Source: Nematostella vectensis
Lineage: Eukaryota > Cnidaria > Anthozoa > Actiniaria > Edwardsiidae
Assembly (NCBI RefSeq): GCF_932526225.1
Contig: NC_064034.1
Coordinates: forward strand, 4,078,001-4,142,000
Direction of reading: 5' to 3'
DNA: 64,000 bases
A program made the translations under genes and the position numbers. Below the pieces are notes generated by a model that searched no databases, was not told where the DNA came from, and saw only the letters and a list, made by a program, of their open reading frames with translations. Each line of letters starts with the position of its first letter. Position 1 is the stretch's first letter. This document shows, one piece after another, positions 10,380 through 22,900 of this stretch.

Positions 10380-13080
10380 ACACTAAACGTTTAAAAAATC
10401 ACTTAATATTCTTCGTATGATTTTCCGGAAAATTAGTTGAAGTACTTTGTTTTTGTCGGTTCCTGGCTAAGGGCCAACCGATGTGCAAACAATAGTAGGG
10501 TTTTTTTTGAAAAAAATCACGTCTAATCTGCCAGCCACATGCAAACAGTTCTCGAAGGTTTTAGCATTTGAGCCTTATAACGTCCAATGTATTGCCAAAT
10601 GAATGCGATTGTAGTTGATTATAACTTTTTGATTGATAAGTACCAATGGCAATGGTTAATGAATGGGGCTCTAATCATCTAAGATATTGGTATCATCATT
10701 ATGTATAGTACCGCTCGCAAAAAAACTCTAATACGCATCTCTTTTTGCTGATCTTGTTATGCTGTGTGGCGTTTTGAAAAGCCGTGTGCATCACATGCTA
10801 GTATTTTCTTTTTTTCAAGAAAAAGCACTTTTATGACTTTCACTCCCTACAGCTACTGTGTTACTGACTTATGGAAACTAATCTTATGGATATTGAAATG
10901 AAGGCAAAATCCAAATTATAATATACGATTTCACTCCCACACCTCTATGTCCCCACAAAAATAACCTAGACCACACCTTTTCTAGGGAAAACTGTTATAA
11001 ACTTACTTTTCCCGACGTTTTACAACACCTTTATAGAAGGTAATCCTGCAACGACTTATAACCTTTGGTCAAACTTTCTCGTGGCACCAAAAATCGACCA
11101 TCTACATGATAAAGTTTCGAGGGGTAAGTAAGCAGGCAACAACATGACGTCACATCCGCTCAAAATGAGTCACTTCCGTTAATATGCATGATTACATAGA
11201 TTAATTCAAAGAAAATCACACTTTAAACAATCGTTTAGCAGGATGGAAAGCATATCCGTACTTTCAGCCAAGGTTGAGTGAAAATATTGTTTGTGGCACA
11301 AGTCTGTGGCGGTCCAATTATTTTTGACACTTCTACACGTGTGCTTTCTGAAGTGTGAAGCAATGAGGCACGTCGCTTGCTTCTAGAAGTTTAGCGCATT
11401 TCCCTCGAACGTACAATTACCTATAAACATACTCACACTAAGAGATAAACTGAACACAAATTCACTACATTTTATTTATTTACAAAGATTCCACCAAGAC
11501 ATACAGGACATATACTGCAAAGACTCACGTTACTATAGAGACAGCGTGAGTTAACATTGCAATGCCACCACCTACGATTCGCATGAAACCTCTATACTTG
11601 AAATATTATATTCACCGATAGGCAGTTCTAAATGTTTTAAAAACCCTTACAAATATCCATACGACAAAGAACTTTGGGAGAACTCTTGAAACTACCATAT
11701 TACCCCCCCCCCCCCCCCCCCCCTCACACACACACACACTAACAATTATACACTACCCTAGGGATAGCAATAAGCCTCATACGATGCTAATCTATAAAAC
11801 ATTATACTTATCGGCTTATACTTTAACTTTTTACTTATACGACCATAGATTACTGTACACATACGTTACCTAGAAATTAGAGGGCTTTTTTTACTACGAC
11901 GATCGTCGTAACATTTCTCAACTAACTACGACGAACGTCGTAACATTTCTAAACTACGACGATCGACGTAACATTTTTAAACTACACGTATGATAGTCTT
12001 AAAACCCATTTACACTAATACCTTCATTTAATACCCTTGACGATATCCATACGATAATTAAACACTAATACGATAATAAAAACAGCTCTTAAAGCTGAAA
12101 CTCTGAAACCTCAATCCTATGAAACTGTATGTAACAATACATCGGCTGAATGATTTTAGAGTCCTTCGATAAAAAAAAATGCACAACAAAGACATCTATC
12201 GGAAGATACCCCGATTATATGATAAAATTCAGTATTTACACTATAAACAGTTGAACAAAAGAAGGCTTTTTGGTTTTATTTCTTGAAATTGGGTGCTTTT
12301 TTAATTAGTTGAATGAAAATTTCGGACTATGGAGTTTTTTCCTTTACAGGCTTCACATATTTTCGTTAATCTATTTATCTCTTCTTTTTGGATTTTATCA
12401 TATCTTCTTTTTTTTTTTTTTCTTTTTCGTGAAAATTGATAATGCTGAATTTGATCATTTCAAACCATTGCTACTAATAACTATATTTTATATTTGTAGA
12501 ATTTCGCAATTTTACATCCAAATACTAACCTATCAAAGGCCGGATATTGTCATAAAAAATAAATACAAGCTGTTGTGTCCTCAAAGCAAAACAAAATAAT
12601 TGCAATAAGATAAAAAAGGATTACAATAATCTTCAATTTTTACATACACTATCATGTGCTAATCATTATACATGCAAATATAGATTAATTACATTGAATT
12701 TGCTATTTATTATGTATTAACTATTTTCAGCAAGTTATCATATATTATCATTTAAACAGTTTATCTACAAATTCTGAATCTATATCTCTAAATGTCTTGT
12801 TTCTCATCCAAATCATGTCCATGGTATAAAAAAAGGAGTAGTGGAATATGTCTTGTAAAACTCCTATATAATGCGTCATCATCACTACTTCTAGGATATT
12901 TCCTAGCCTCCCAAGAGTGGTAATGAGTTACTCCAAGAGACGATTCAATATTACTCACGAATGGCTCCAAGCCACTCTAAATAGTTACTTGAATAAAATA
13001 CAGATCTATGTGTCGCATAATTTACACTCATTATATGAGAAATTAACAAGGTACTTAAATACCTAGGTCCACTTAGGTTC
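10380..13080. other. Gene-poor AT-rich intergenic region
   Basis: No exon with matched splice sites or recognisable protein was found. It contains another TGACGTCA at about 11143, a poly-C run followed by CA repeats at about 11703-11740, the palindromic repeat at 11885-11985, and long A/T runs around 12400-12750. Confidence 0.4.
11885..11990. repeat. Three-copy repeat with a self-complementary core
   Basis: Three units of about 32-37 bp, each with a core such as tacgacgatcgtcgtaac, a perfect or near-perfect palindrome, followed by atttct(a/c)aactaac-like spacers. The cores differ by one or two bases (gatcgtcg, gaacgtcg, gatcgacg). Confidence 0.6.
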
Positions 13081-13099
13081 TAAGAAACCTAACTTGTCA

Positions 13100-13425
13100 G
13101 GTGATAATGACGTCATGGCCATTCGGCGGCTCCTACCACACAGTCAAGGACCCCGTAGTCGTGTATCAGCCACAACTGTCACATGACCATCACGTCATGG
13201 CCATTCGGTGGCCCCTACCACATAGTCTTGTGGGGACTCGTAGCCGTGGATCACGTTGTGTCACATGACCATCACATCTTGGCCAATCGGCGGATTCTAC
13301 CACACAGTCAAGGACCTCGTAGTCGTGTATCAGCCACACCTGTCATGTGACCATCACGTCATGGCCAATCAGCGGCTTCTACCACACAGTCAAGGACCTC
13401 GTAGTCGTGGATAAGCCTGTTCCAC
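13100..13425. repeat. 83 bp tandem repeat, four copies
   Basis: Units contain catcacgtcatggccattcg, then ctaccacacagtcaaggacc, then cgtagtcgtg. Copies begin at roughly 13108, 13190, 13272 and 13355. The second and third units diverge more in their centre. It lies just downstream of the HELZ2-like gene. Confidence 0.75.
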
Positions 13426-13429
13426 ATCG

Positions 13430-13959
13430 GGTTTCCGCTCAAGTAGTATCTATTTCCTATTGACAAATAAGAAAAGTACAAAGTGTACAGATTAAAATAT
13501 AAACAAAAATTACTCGGGAGCTACCAAGAAGGCTAATTGTTATTGTCAAACTCCCAGTACAATCAAATACAATCAACTTTATTTCATCAGCAAATATATT
13601 AATTATTTACATGATATGCATAGATTATGAAGATGAGGAGCCTACTGAAAGCAAGATACTTATAAGTGTAGGCCACTTTGGGATGGTTTTATGATAGTCA
13701 AAAATGTTGCTCTTACAATTTTGTGAATACCGATGAAATATAAAAAAAAAACATTTTACAATCAAATATTTATAATCAAGTGCTGCTTTTGTCTGAAAGT
13801 AATAGCTCTATGCCAAGCAAAAGCTATGCTTTTTATAGGTGCATCGTCACTTTAAACCTATATTTAGCAATAAAATGCTCATGCTATGCATTACTGGTTT
13901 CTGTCACAACAGTGAGAACTGTAATTTAGTTGTATAAACAAAGACGGCACCTCTCAGCT
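13430..13959. other. 3' flank of the HELZ2-like gene
   Basis: AT-rich sequence with no coding signal. It follows the putative last codon of the leftward HELZ2-like gene and probably includes its 3' UTR and polyadenylation region. Confidence 0.35.
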
Positions 13960-16900
13960 TCATAACCAGGATTTGCTGAGAGAGAAGGGGGGGGGGGCAG
14001 GCATAAAATACGCAAAACGATGTAAAATCTTGAGAATCTTCGATAAAAAGGAGTGGAGACAAATGTGGTCATACCTATACCATCGATCGCTCAACTTCAT
14101 ACATCTCGTGCTCTTACATGCGCGCTCACTTAAACATATACGCGATGTTCTCACCGACTATCACCAGTCCTTTGCGGGCTCGTGTAAGCACCACATTCAT
14201 TTGATGCTTGTCACCTAGGCAACCAAACCCGCCGTGTGGGCCTGTCAACTGGTCGCGTGGACGGCCACGCACGGTGGAGAGGACCAACACGTCGCACTGC
14301 GCACCTGTCGATCACAAGCACTGATGCTTGTTACATACGTCATTCAAATGCACTGATAAGAATGGTACCCGTCAAGTGCTACATACGTCAATCAAATGCA
14401 CTGATAAGATGGAAACCCGTCAAGTGTTACATACATCACTCAAATGCACTGATAAGATTGGTACCCTCAAGTGTTACATACGTCAATCAAATGCACTGAT
14501 ATGATGGGTACCCATCAAGTGTTCCATATGTCAATCAAATGCACTGATAAGATGGAAACCCATCAATGGTTACATACGTCAATCACATGCACTGATAAAA
14601 TGGATACCCATCAAGTGTTATATACGTCAATCACATGCACTGATAAGATGTGTACCCGTCAAGTGTTACATTACGTCAATCAAATGCACTGATAAGATGA
14701 GTACCTTTCAAGTGTTACATACGTCGATCACTTATACAACTGATATGGGTACCCATAAATATACTTAAATTCAGAAAACGTGGCAAATGGCGAATGGCAG
14801 TTCGAAGACGACAAAGAAGCTGCTTATGGGTACAAAAATTGATGTCCTTTTGAAAATCATTATTTAATACAGATTATCGTATGACTGAATGAAATCCATG
14901 GTAGCTTTCGAACTAGAACTGCCATTTGGCAATCGCCATTTGCTTTGTGCAGTGTCAACTTTGTTTTGAAATAGGCGTCTATGAGATATTTACCACTATC
15001 AACATTTGGCTTTAGTTAACCTAATAAACTAAACTAATATAAATCACCTTGGCATTCTTCGGGAGAGGTTAAGCGGATGTCTAGTTGACTGCCGAGTGTG
15101 GAATCCAACGCGTGCAGAATAAAGTGTCGCTGCCTGACAAATGGCGACACGATCCAGATCTTGAATGGCTGGACACCTCGGGACATCAAGGACTCGACGA
15201 CCTCCACCTTGAGATCAACCACAGACTCGGTTTAAATTGTACAATAAAATTGTTATCATATAGCAATCAGCTGTCTGCGCATAAAAAGCTGTTGTGGTTA
15301 GTGAGTAAAACGAATGAACTTCGGTCTGACTTGGAAAGTACTGGGGGGGGGGGGGGGGGACTCCTCGGGAACGCTGTACCGCAGCAAACGAACTAGCAGT
15401 AAACGGATCCTACTTGCCTTTGTCGCATCTATATCTTATCTATATAAAGTGACTTACCACTTTTTGCACCTCAGCGTCATTAGACATGCCACCCTCTATG
15501 TAATCGCAATCACTCTCAGGCTCGTCATCCACGTGACAGAACACGTGATATAGATCCCGTCCCGCAGGCCAAAACCCTTCCAGTTCCCGCGCACAAGCAT
15601 TGGAAACATTCTCCCTACTTTGCTGGACATTATAGAAGAAGCTTGAGGAAAACTTGCCTAGGCTCGGATGCTGTGGAAACGGGAATATGTGGTTGCGTTA
15701 GAAAACGTTGCACCCAGTAAAGACTATTTTCTTTGCCCTCATAAAAAGTGTAAAAATACCGTCATTGAGATTGCCTTTCACTAAGCAGAAACTGATTACC
15801 ATCATGTTCGATCTGTCAGTGCTAGGACCATTGCCTAAAAAGTTCATATGAAAAAGTTTGCTTCAGGTACCAGAGCCTTTAACTTGTTTCTCGTGAATCT
15901 GACGGTACAAGCGAAATTATAGGCTCGGTTACCCAGGGTATATAAAGATAACGACATGGGCTAAAAAACCGACATAACATAATAACAAATATCGATATAA
16001 CATCATGAGAAAAGAGTAACAAAGTCGATATTTTTCTTCAGGCTTTATGTTCTTGATGTCTGGGAATAACCACAGGAGGGCCACGCGCTTATGTTTCTTT
16101 TGTGGCTAGTGTGAATCAAGCTTTAGACTCATCATTGTTCTTACCATGCGGTGCTGGGTGTTAAGAGTACAACACGCGCTACTCCCCTCACGATGTGCCT
16201 CCCAAAGATCTTCAAACAACGACCGCCCAAGTCCCAGCTTCCACGCCTCTTTACTCTGGAGGACTGGCACTAGCTGCTTGTGATCACCAACTAGTACAAA
16301 CCGTGAGCACCGCGGACCCGCAGTCACCGCGGGCACTAAAACCTCAGGCTCTAGGCAATAGTTGGATTCATCCACAATACATTGCGCGATATTGGCGTGG
16401 GTGCGCATGCGCTGGGATCCAGCTTCTGCGCATGTGCAGATGATGATGTCAACGGGGGTTTCTCCTAGCTCGAAGCCCTCTGCGGTAGCCAGGATGGTGT
16501 TGTATTTCTGCCGCTTTGAATCGAGTTTGTGTTGGGTTCTCTCTTGCTTTGTTGGGTCAGTGCAAGATGTTAGCTCTTGAGTCAGTCTGCTGATCTCCGC
16601 CTCGCATGAGAGCAGCGCCTTCGAGTGTGGGTTAGACGCGTGACGAACACGCATGTGCAGTGCAAGATTCGAGTGCCCACTTCCATCTATGACCGTTGTC
16701 TCCGCCTGCTTACTGTAAATTCTCACCGCGCGGATGCCTGGTACTTGCAGAAGCAATTCTAGGGAAAGGTGGCAATGTACAGGGCAGCTTAAATAATCCA
16801 AAAATCCCTATATATACACACGTCTTTCCAATCGTGAAAAGTGTAAATCATTTATCGCCCCTCGTGAGAGTAACGATTATTGATACGCTTTATGTTACGC

Positions 16901-19900
16901 GTTACGTTAGAGTAACGATTATGGTTACGCGTTAAGTTAAAGTAACGATTATTGTTACGCTGTATTCGCCCCACGTAAGAGTAACGATTATTGATACGCG
17001 TTATGTTACGCGTTACGTCAGAGTAACGATTATTGTTACGCGTTACGTTAGAGTAACGATTATTGTTTCGCGTTACGTTAGAGTAACGATTATGGTTACG
17101 CGTTACGTTAGAGTAACGATTATGGTTACGCGTTACGTTAGAGTAACGATTATTGTTACGCGTTACGTTAGAGTAACGATTATGGTTACGCGTTAAGTTA
17201 GAGTAACGATTATTGTTTCGCGTTACGTTAGAGTAACGATTATGGTTACGCGTTAAGTTAGAGTAACGATTATGGTTACGCGTTATACGGTCACGGGCGA
17301 ACCAGGGGCACTTCACTAAAATCATGACAAACTCCCTTTTATAGGGATGAGTGCCCAATGAGTATTATCCATAGGCAGTCAAAACCTGCAACAGCATATC
17401 AACCTGCAAATTATTGGCACGAACGCCACGCGGCTCTTCAGTCGGGCAGGTGACCATTCGTGCAATTGTGAAGATGGGACATCTATTGGTGGAAAAGCAT
17501 TGCTCTTCATAGTGTTGAGTGTTTTCGAGTAATTTGTAATACCACATCTTTCTGTCCCTTATTTGCTTCTTTAGTATCTAAAGCAACTATTGCCTTGTCT
17601 CACCTGATACGACGTCAAGGGCTCGCTCGGTGGGCGCACAGAGAAGCACGTGACCAGCGGCGTCCGCCCTGTTCTGGTTAACAAAATGGCAAGCAATGGC
17701 AACGGCTGTCCATGATTTGCCGGTCCCTAGAAACACGTTTTAACTTTCATTAAATCCCCTCTGTATCTTAATTATAGTTCCATTATGTGATAGAGGGGGG
17801 GATATTAAAAGAAGCAAGGGGAGGAGAATATGAATGAATCAGGGAGACTCACCAGGCTGTCCATAAACCATGGTTAGTGGATGCGTGAGTGCAGTTCTAA
17901 CAGCATGTGCCTGGTCGTCATCTAGTCCAGGAACCACTCTCACATTCGTCTCACACTGGCGCGCCAAGATCTTTCGTCCGAGTACAACCTCCTTAACAGC
18001 TTTCGATATCCGGCTAAGACTACAAACAGCCTTTATTATCTGCCTGTGGTTTCCGCTTCTTGGTGTTACTTCGATATCACACTCACAGTTACCAGCCTCG
18101 ATAAGAACACTGGGTAGCCCAGCTCGTGGTATGTCCACGTGGACGCTTGCGCCCTCCACGTGATGTACACGTGCATGAAACACGCTGCTACCAGATGATC
18201 TTTGACCTCGTCTATTAGGTCGTCGAGGTCGTATGCAGAGGTAGTCACCCGCCTGAACATGCCGGCCACCTGGCGAGAGCACACGTCTTGGAAGCCTCAT
18301 GGTGCTATCCACTGTCAAAAAGAAATAGGCTACATTGGAATGTCCATGATAATAAGAAAACAAAATAGAACAAAGAGGGTGCTACTAATGATAATAATGA
18401 TTGTGTCCACTAATGGTTACTGGTGATAGTGGTAATATGGTGGAATCAATTGTGGTAGTCGTTATGATGATAGGAATAGAAGTTAGAGAAAACGTGTTGT
18501 CCAAAAGGCTAAGTGAACACTATTGCGTATGGAATTTAGACATTTTAAGTCAAAGGTTAAGGATCTTTCAAGGCACTTTTAATTCCTGGTCTATTGAACA
18601 ACCTTACTAAATATGGCAAAGGCATGCACAAGGTAGTTGTAGTTGGTATTTGGTGGCTTTACCTCTATCGCTGACGACTCTTCCAAAACTGAGCGTCACA
18701 CCTCGAAGCAGTGTGCTCCTGCTGCCATCGCTTAGACAGCAAGTCGCTTCCTCAAGCTCTAGCAAGGGCTGCATCACCCCCCTGTACTCTTCCGCACTGC
18801 TATAGGATGTCAGGGTGGGTGAGGCACGCGGGAACCCAAAACACTTGGCAGGAACATGCATGTGGACGGTACAACGATAGACATCCTCTAACACCTGAAC
18901 TCCTTGAATCACTGGCTGAAGCACACTCTTAAGTACAGTACTCCCCATCACGACTCGTAGGCGATCGCCAGCCTTGATATGCTTGGTGAATCTTTTGAAT
19001 GGTTGGCCTGAGCGTGATGTCATTTCCGGTGATGTAGGGGGCTTCTCGTTTAGGATGTGCCCTTCGTTGGGTATCTTGTTCCATAATGCCTGAATTCTGT
19101 TTACATCTTCCCTTGCTACGGCAGACACAAAGGAGCACCATAACGTGGCAGGAAGCTCAAAGCAGCGTTCAGTGGAGGAGTGAGACCTTGAGTGTGGCGG
19201 CCACGACGAGGGGCCACAGCTAAACTCTTGAACATCCCAGCTGAGAACAAGCTCTGGGTAGAAAATAGCAAGCATTAGTCACATGCCTCATGAAGTACTT
19301 CCACCTAAGAGACTACAAAGATTTACATTTGGTGAAGTAGTATGCCATGTAAAAACTATACTGCTGACTTCATGTTTATCTACCTTCATCCATGCTGGCA
19401 TCTGTATCACTGGGCTTCAGATCTTGAGTTCGGATTGTAAGACTGAGCGTCTTGGAGTGAGATGCGGACGGCAAGCTGACTCGGATCTTGTCGGGCGTTA
19501 CTCGGTGCACAACGACCTCGGTCCATTGTGGTGACGAACTGAGTCCAGCGGCGAGGTTGGTCAATTTGCAGCTGCGCTCAAACGTATCTGCTTGCACCTT
19601 TGACGTCTGAGTGGGAACGAAAACAGATAATAAGGGGCAAACCAGTTGATGGCTAATACTCAGTGGTTGTAGTTTTCTATTCTTAGAATTACCTAATTCA
19701 AACTCATCTGATTAACGGGGAGAAAGATGGATAGCAGAACGACCCACACGATGGAGGTGAAAGGAATGTCCACAGGAGAACGGGACCCAAGTGAACAAAC
19801 TTCTCGGTAATATAATGCTATCAGTAAATCCTGAGTTACATGTAATTGTTGTTTTATTCAAATTGTGCTTACCTGACAGCGTGAGCAGATTTGCTCTAGC

Positions 19901-22900
19901 TCGTCTGCTGTGTATGGTAACTCCTCGTCGAGCATGACAGCAACAAGCATCCGCTGGACTACAATATCAAAATATCGGCGCAAGGGGGACGTGAAGTGGG
20001 TGTATGCATCCAGACCTAGGGTAAAGTGCCCATACCCTGCCGGGCCAACCTTGGAAGAGAGAACATACTGACTGCGCTCCTGTAAGCTGCTAAGCCGACA
20101 GTGAGCTTCCAGAGCTCTGCCATCTGTGTCGAATTCCGCCAAGGACTCCGTTAATAAGGTGATGTCCTTAGCGTTAATAGCAGTTGAAATCTTTCCAAGT
20201 AAGTCGACTTTGACAGAAACAGTGCTTGGTGTGTTCTGCGAAGAAGGGTTGCTTGCGACACGCCTCAGCGTCAGGGATGACTCTGGTAGAATACCAGCTC
20301 TCTCACAAGCTAATGACCATGACTGTAAGATGTGGGATTTTGGAGGCGACTGAGTGCGAAGAGGGGTCAGGTCCTTGGTGCGACCAGACTTTAGAAGCTT
20401 CTCGGCGACGGCAGTGTTAGCAAAAATCATGAGCTGCTCAACGATCTGTGAGGATTTGCTGAAAGTAGTGGCACGAACGGCATCAAGCAGGCCAGCTAAA
20501 CACCCTTGACGCGTCCGCAAGCTATACAACTTCCTTGACATAGACCCAAGCACGTGAATGTCCCTCTTGACTGATTCAGGGAGCTCGGATGCTTGACCAT
20601 TAAGGACAGCATCACATTGATCAAAAGTAAGGCTATACTTGGATGATACAATGCTACGCCGCACTTCCGGGAGTCTAAGCGATCGTCCCTGAGTATTGAA
20701 CGTGAAGATAACAGATATCGCAAGTCTGTGTTTGCCAGGAAGCAGGCTGCACAAGCGTCGGAGCTGCTCTGGCAGCATATTGACAGCGATGCCTGAGCCA
20801 TCAGTTGGGTAAGCAGATGTTCCTTGGGCAAATGCGGCTTGGTCAAAACTAGAATCCTTAGAAATGAAGTAGCTTACATCCGCGACATGGACACCTACAC
20901 TCACAACACCATTCGCTCCCGCTTTCACACTTAAAGCGTCGTCTAGCTCCATCGTTTTACCGCAGTCAATAGTAAGTGCTTCACTGAAATGCAAGCGAGA
21001 CCCCCACTCTGTGTCTGGTATTGTCCAGTCTTCGTTAAAACATCCCATTCTTGCTGGCACGAGCTGAAGGCCATTGTCAGCTGCAAAGGCAGGAAGTGCA
21101 GTCTCGAGACTGGTGACCTCCTGGAAGCACTGCCTAACAATCCCCAGAGGATAACGGAAACTTGCTCCCCATTCCATTACTTGGACCAAGAAGAGCTTCC
21201 CTTGCGCTTCGGTCACAAAATCTCTCAATTGGCTCTCCCCATCTTTTAGCTCGAACACAGCAAATCCAGTCCGTCCTTGCGGGTTTTTGCTCTGAAGGAC
21301 CACAACTCTAGGGTTGACGCTGTTAATGGGGGTCATAATGTTTGTATCAAGTGAGTCCGCGATGCAAAGGTACTGCCTCGGGTGAATCTCCTCGACAATG
21401 GAAACAACTTTTCCAATGGGCATCTCTGGAACAGATGAGTCCATCACTCGAACGGCAACAAGATCACCGTGAAAAGCTCTGTTCATCTTCGCTCTCGTTC
21501 TGATAAGAACATCAGGTATGTCTGGGTTGTTCACCTTGGCAAGTGCAGTTGTACCACCTGTGGACCCATTGATTTCTAGGACACAAAGAAGGAGAGCAGA
21601 ACCTTTGAGAAGCACCTTTGTAGCAGAGTCACTCAAGTATTCCTCATGCACAGAGGTATCAAGGTAGAAGGAGCTGCTACTAGGCTGTAACAACCAGTTA
21701 GGCACCACACTCGTAGAACTTTCCAGGGATCGATTCATGGAATTCCGTGAATTATCTTTGTTGTCGTCATCGCTTTGGACGGGTGTGGTATGAGAATCTG
21801 AGGAACGGGCCATCATCAGCTTCTCGAATGCTTTGATGTATTCCTGGACAAGAGGGTCGTCTTGTCTGGACTGGAACCACTCTTTCGTGTCGGCATCTAA
21901 ATGAGTATTTCTAACATTTTCTCCATTAGAAGAAGTAGATAGGAATGAGTTGTTTTCATTGTCATTTATCTGGGTCTGGGAAACTAGGTTTTCTTCGCCG
22001 GTGTCCCATTCTTCCTGTCCTCCTGAAATCACTTGGTTGTCCTCGCCAGGATTATTAGAATCCGAAGCAGCAGTTGACAGACCACAATCGATGCCCAGTA
22101 AGCTGGCAAGAGCATTATTCGTGTCTGTCCTACAGCTTATGAGGTCCAACTCTTTTTCCACATGCTCTAACTGCATCTTGAGATGTTCTCTTCCCCTGCC
22201 AGGATTGTCTATAGCATTTCTCAGCATCGATTGCTCAACATGCAATTCGGTGCGTCGTCTTGAAATACTACAAGCAATAGTTTTCACTAAGTCGTTTATC
22301 CTAGAGTCAACTTTAGACCCCGAGGAGGAAGGTGGTGACGAGGAAGACGAAGGTAAAGAAGGTGATGTGCTGCTCTCAGAGTTACCCACAGTCCCCAAAA
22401 CTGCAGCTGCGGTAGCTGCATTTTTTACAGCTGCTTCAACGTACATTGATGCTGCTTGTTGTACGGCTTGAGAGTACCCAAATGCTTGGCCAGGAAGCGG
22501 TGCCGAGGCAAATTGGCTTGGAATTTGAGCTGAGCGAGGAGCATAGTAAGGTGGGAGTACCATGTTGTGTCCTGGCGGCCTGATAGATGGACCTGCAGGT
22601 ACTCTTTGTAAGGGGTAGCCTTGATACAGCGCCTGAGGAGGGCCAAATATCGAAGAACTGTAAGGGTAGTGGTTGTACACAAACGGAGTGGGAATGGTGT
22701 ACATGTTAGCACCGGTAACTGTTGTATTTTGTTTGGTTGTCGCTTGTGAAGAGGATGACGCTCTTTGCTGGCTACTAAAAGCCGATGCATTTTCCTGAGA
22801 GGCAGGCGTGTTAATGCTTGCATCGTTTCCACTTGCAACGTTCGCCCAGGACTGTGAAGTCTCTTTTCCATTCTCTGTTACGTTAGCAGCCGTTGAGGCG

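Noticed and set aside
14236-14692. Open frames with repeats such as HTSIKCTDKMETHQ
   Set aside because: They are translations of the 48 bp minisatellite in a HELZ2-like intron; period divisible by three keeps frames open.
16852-17358. 168-codon repeat protein TRNHNRYSNV
   Set aside because: It is the 30 bp minisatellite in an intron; flanking helicase exons join in phase without it.
17365-17547. Possible extra HELZ2-like exon between the second Walker A exon and the helicase 2 core exon
   Set aside because: The exon ending at 17604 (ALDVVS, phase 1) joins the exon starting at 16758 (ELLLQVPGIRAVRIY) directly and gives the expected helicase motif Ia-Ib spacing.
18608-18662. Extension of the HELZ2-like exon past 18663
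   Set aside because: The frame stays open to a stop near 18608, but the donor at 18662 (AGAG|gtaaag) is the one whose phase matches the next exon at 18311; the longer form would create an in-frame stop.
21950-22471. 173-codon plus-strand open frame
   Set aside because: It is antisense to the well-supported RNB exon of the HELZ2-like gene.
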